Shown here: in pieces, positions 62,601 to 64,000 of the stretch
Numbering within the stretch: position 1 is the first letter of the stretch
How the letters are laid out: each line of letters begins with the position of its first letter
Assembly (NCBI RefSeq): GCF_006442815.1
Contig: NZ_VFVL01000028.1
Location: 17,781-81,780 of the forward strand
Length of the DNA stretch: 64,000 bases
Direction of reading: 5' to 3'
From: Mesorhizobium sp. B2-4-3
Lineage (GTDB): Bacteria > Pseudomonadota > Alphaproteobacteria > Rhizobiales > Rhizobiaceae
Program-made: the position numbers and the translations under genes
Notes under the pieces: model-generated
Database searches by the model: none
What the model saw: the letters and a program-made list of their open reading frames with translations, nothing else
What the model was told of the DNA's origin: nothing

Positions 62601-63211
62601 TGCGTGCGGGCCGCCTCGCCCAGCATGTCGAAGGAATAGAGATAGCCCTTCTGCGTCATCGGCCGGCCGCGCTTGATCGCCTCGGCGATGGTGCGTCCGA
62701 GCACGAACTGCTCGCCCATCTCGCGCATGGCGGCGGCCACCGCCTTGCGGATCACCGGCTCGCCCAGCCTGCGCACCATGGCGCGCAGCGTGCCTTCTAT
62801 GCCGCCCTCGCCTTCGTCGAGCACGCGGCCGGTCAGCATCAGCGCCCAGGTCGAGGCGTTGACGAAGATCGAGCTCGAGCCGCCCGAATGCGCCGACCAG
62901 TCATGCGGCGCGATCTTGTCGGCGATGAGGTCGTCCATCGTCTCGGTATCGGGCACTCGCAGCAACGCTTCGGCCAGACACATCAGCGCCACGCCTTCCT
63001 TGGTCGACAGGCCGTAGGCCGAGAGGAAGACCTCCATCAGCCTTGGATCGGTCGAGCCGCGCACCGCGCGCACCAGATCGGCCGCGCGGGCCGAGATCGC
63101 CTTGCGCTCCTCCGCCGAAAGCCCCGCCGTCGCCGATAGGCGCTTCACCGCCTCGTCTTCGTCGGGCAAATAATTGGCGCGGATCTGCTGGCGGATGGCG
63201 TCGAGCGGCAT
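59603..63211 (-). CDS. putA: Bifunctional proline dehydrogenase / L-glutamate gamma-semialdehyde dehydrogenase PutA
   Basis: 1202-residue PutA oxidising proline to glutamate. Proline dehydrogenase barrel at about residues 130-460 (SFDMLGEAARTQADA, MGLNIDAEEADRLDL, VRLVKGAYWDTEIK) binds FAD; aldehyde dehydrogenase at about 520-990 has Glu in ETGGLNAMIVDS and catalytic Cys in SAGQRCSALRVL. No N-terminal ribbon-helix-helix DNA-binding domain is present, unlike E. coli PutA, so regulation falls to the divergent Lrp-type gene. Membrane association via the C-terminal region is possible. Confidence 0.95.
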   Translation of the reverse strand: MPLDAIRQQIRANYLPDEDEAVKRLSATAGLSAEERKAISARAADLVRAVRGSTDPRLMEVFLSAYGLSTKEGVALMCLAEALLRVPDTETMDDLIADKIAPHDWSAHSGGSSSIFVNASTWALMLTGRVLDEGEGGIEGTLRAMVRRLGEPVIRKAVAAAMREMGEQFVLGRTIAEAIKRGRPMTQKGYLYSFDMLGEAARTQADALRYHRAYADAISSLDSGSNGPDIRYNHGISVKLSALHPRYEEAQKEKMLPVMAEQLLSLALAARHSRMGLNIDAEEADRLDLSLDVIERVLAEPELAGWDGFGVVVQAYGPRAAFAIDWLYALAKKYDRRIMVRLVKGAYWDTEIKRAQTLGLSGYPVFTRKTNTDVSYLACAKKLLSMTDRIYPQFATHNAHTVAAILSMAKDRDSFEFQRLHGMGEALHETVRQAEGTRCRIYAPVGAHSDLLAYLVRRLLENGANSSFVHQLTDEEVEPEEIARDPLEAVEKQGLAANPAIARPAAIFGAGRRNSRGFDITDPVTLAAIDKARAEFAGTDRWHAKPVTRAAGYGKPRQIVNPAKPDEVVGTVHEAAAKQVATAVRIAVDAQPAWAKRPVAERAAILNRAADLYEANAAEFFALATREAGKSLADGVAELREAVDFLRYYAAEAVNAEAGTQACGAIVCISPWNFPLAIFTGQIAAALVTGNSVVAKPAEQTPLIAFRAVEMLREAGVPEDVIQLLPGDGASVGAPLTADPRIAGVCFTGSTEVAKLIEKQLAETAAPDAMLIAETGGLNAMIVDSTALPEQAVRDILASAFQSAGQRCSALRVLYVQKDVEKKMLEMLKGAMEALTIGNPWAISTDVGPVIDDEAQASISDYCKKKGLEGRLIAKLEAPATGRFVAPHVFRVKGIEEMEREVFGPVLHVATFDADEIDAVIAAINRKGYGLTFGLHTRIEGRVQHFVDGIHAGNIYVNRNQIGAVVGSQPFGGEGLSGTGPKAGGPHYLRRFRKGPEAGTELGEGHKVTATELADNLPDPTLGGWSTRPDRVAILRKHLRGKGAAAIAAAASLDFGQVDLPGPTGEANTLSLAPRGRVLCLGPDAETLLSQTIQALAAGNAVLAVAPGAPAALSVLTGKGLPLAAIDGRPDPVEARSLRVDVVAFSGTPEAARVVRKVIAERTGPIVPLVSEVLNPAAYAHERAVCVDTTAAGGNASLLAAA

Positions 63212-63317
63212 GTCGGGTCCATGAAAGCGAGCGTGAGCGAGCGGTCTGGCGGTCGCCGGACCGAATGGCGCAAGCTAACACAGCTACGAGTTTCAGTCGG
63301 TCCAAAGAAATCGACAA

Positions 63318-63337
63318 GATAGTCCATTCGATCTATC
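63318..63337. promoter_or_regulatory. Dyad GATAG-N10-CTATC in putA/putR intergenic region
   Basis: GATAG (63318) and CTATC (63333) are complementary half-sites in an AT-richer stretch 39 bases before the Lrp-type gene. Such loose dyads suit Lrp-family regulators, but the match is short. Confidence 0.3.
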
Positions 63338-63375
63338 ATATAGGCTCCCTTCCCAGCATTTTGACTGCCAAATCA

Positions 63376-63828
63376 ATGATTGAAGACCAATTGGACCGCA
63401 TCGACCGCAACATCCTGGCCGCGCTTGGGCGCGACGGCCGGCTTTCCATGTCGGAACTCGCAAGCAAGGTCGGCCTGTCGAAGACACCGGTTCAGGCACG
63501 CGTGAAGCGGTTGGAGAAGGACGGCTATATCAGAGGCTACCGCGCAGTCATCGACCGCGAGCGCATGGGCGAAGGCCATGTCGCCTTCGTCCAGGTGAAA
63601 CTGTCGGACACACGCTCAGCGGCGTTGGACGCATTCAATCGCGCGGTGCAGGGCGTGGCGGAGATCGAGCAGTGCCACATGATGGCGTCGAGCTTCGATT
63701 ATCTCTTGAAGGTCCGCACCACCGACATCGCCGCCTATCGCCGGGTGCTCGGCGAGCGCATCTCGGCCCTGCCCCATGTCGCCCAGACGTCGACCTTCGT
63801 GGCGATGGAGACGGTGAAGGACAGGTAG
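63376..63828 (+). CDS. putR: Lrp/AsnC family regulator, probable proline-responsive activator PutR
   Basis: 150-residue Lrp-type protein: N-terminal helix-turn-helix (LDRIDRNILAALGRDGRLSMSELASKVGLSKTPVQARVKRLEKDGYI split by its turn) and a C-terminal RAM ligand domain (VAFVQVKLSDTR ... IEQCHMMASSFDYLLKVRTTDIAAYRRVL). Divergent from putA by 164 bases, the standard arrangement for PutR. Start at 63376 gives normal family length. The TAG stop codon is the first three bases of a family D repeat. Confidence 0.88.
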   Translation: MIEDQLDRIDRNILAALGRDGRLSMSELASKVGLSKTPVQARVKRLEKDGYIRGYRAVIDRERMGEGHVAFVQVKLSDTRSAALDAFNRAVQGVAEIEQCHMMASSFDYLLKVRTTDIAAYRRVLGERISALPHVAQTSTFVAMETVKDR

Positions 63829-64000
63829 TTCCCCGACACAGGGATTTTGAGAGGTTGCCGTTTGCCTTGATGCAAGATTTTCAGTTCATGTCCGTGAAAT
63901 CAGCGCAAACGCCGGGGATTGGTTGAAGCCGCCCCCCAACGTCGTCATTCTATGGCGGAGCAAGGAGCGAAGCGACGCGGCGCAGACCATAGAATCCATG
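63826..64000. repeat. Large composite palindromic repeat, family D (copy 4, cut by window end)
   Basis: TAGTTCCCCGACACAGGG module followed by CCGTGAAATCAGCGCAAA and the first inverted arm (GTCATTCTATGGCGGAGCAA ... CCATAGAATCCAT). Nearly identical to the copy at 49564. Its first three bases are the stop codon of the putR gene. Confidence 0.85.

Overview
The window is GC-rich, tightly packed alphaproteobacterial chromosome. It most likely comes from Mesorhizobium or a close Rhizobiales relative. The evidence is a rhizobial iron regulator (rirA) with RirA- and Irr-type boxes, a rhizobial hmu heme-uptake locus, a PutA/Lrp pair, many ATGA stop/start overlaps, and several families of palindromic intergenic repeats. 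No rRNA, tRNA, CRISPR array, transposase or integrase was seen.

Region 1 (1-15.9 kb) is a catabolic locus for cyclic ureides and N-blocked amino acids. A truncated non-pyrrolysine MttB-like methyltransferase and a D-aminoacylase run rightwards. A seven-gene operon then runs leftwards from 9.4 to 2.3 kb: RidA, hydantoinase, N-carbamoyl-D-amino acid hydrolase, an FrhB-like Fe-S flavoprotein, a DauA-like D-amino acid dehydrogenase, an M20 carbamoylase/allantoate hydrolase and a cysteine hydrolase. Read as a pathway, the operon opens hydantoins, decarbamoylates them, oxidises the D-amino acid to an imine and clears the imine with RidA. Divergent to it is a second operon (MFS transporter, two SDRs, an epimerase-like enzyme, a PuuE-type and an AllB-type amidohydrolase). 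A perfect 8-4-8 palindrome lies between the two operons.

Region 2 (15.9-24.8 kb) holds an EmrAB-type efflux pair, a cupin, an AhpD-like protein behind tandem operators, CutC, a GNAT, an SRPBCC protein, an OFA-family MFS transporter with a 38-residue partner, and an acyltransferase. Region 3 (24.9-31.6 kb) holds a CoxMLS-type molybdenum hydroxylase with AYRGAGR in its large subunit, then a FIST-domain sensor joined to a hybrid histidine kinase. Region 4 (31.6-38.0 kb) looks less GC-rich. It carries small exported or membrane proteins of unknown function and a LuxR-type regulator, and it separates the kinase from a NarL-type response regulator. Region 5 (38.9-49.5 kb) has a gentisate-pathway-like FAH/GST pair, an alcohol dehydrogenase, a DMT exporter/MocR pair, a CmlA/FloR-like exporter, a TetR-DMT operon with a clear promoter/operator, a MaoC protein, a phasin and a DUF445 protein.

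Region 6 (49.6-59.2 kb) is iron and heme metabolism: rirA with IRO and ICE boxes, hmuPSTUV leftwards, and the heme receptor, an exported protein, TonB and an IsdG-like heme-degrading enzyme rightwards, with an IRO box between the divergent units. Region 7 (59.6-63.8 kb) is putA and its divergent Lrp-type regulator. At least four repeat families occupy the intergenic spaces, and several of them supply or overlap stop codons.
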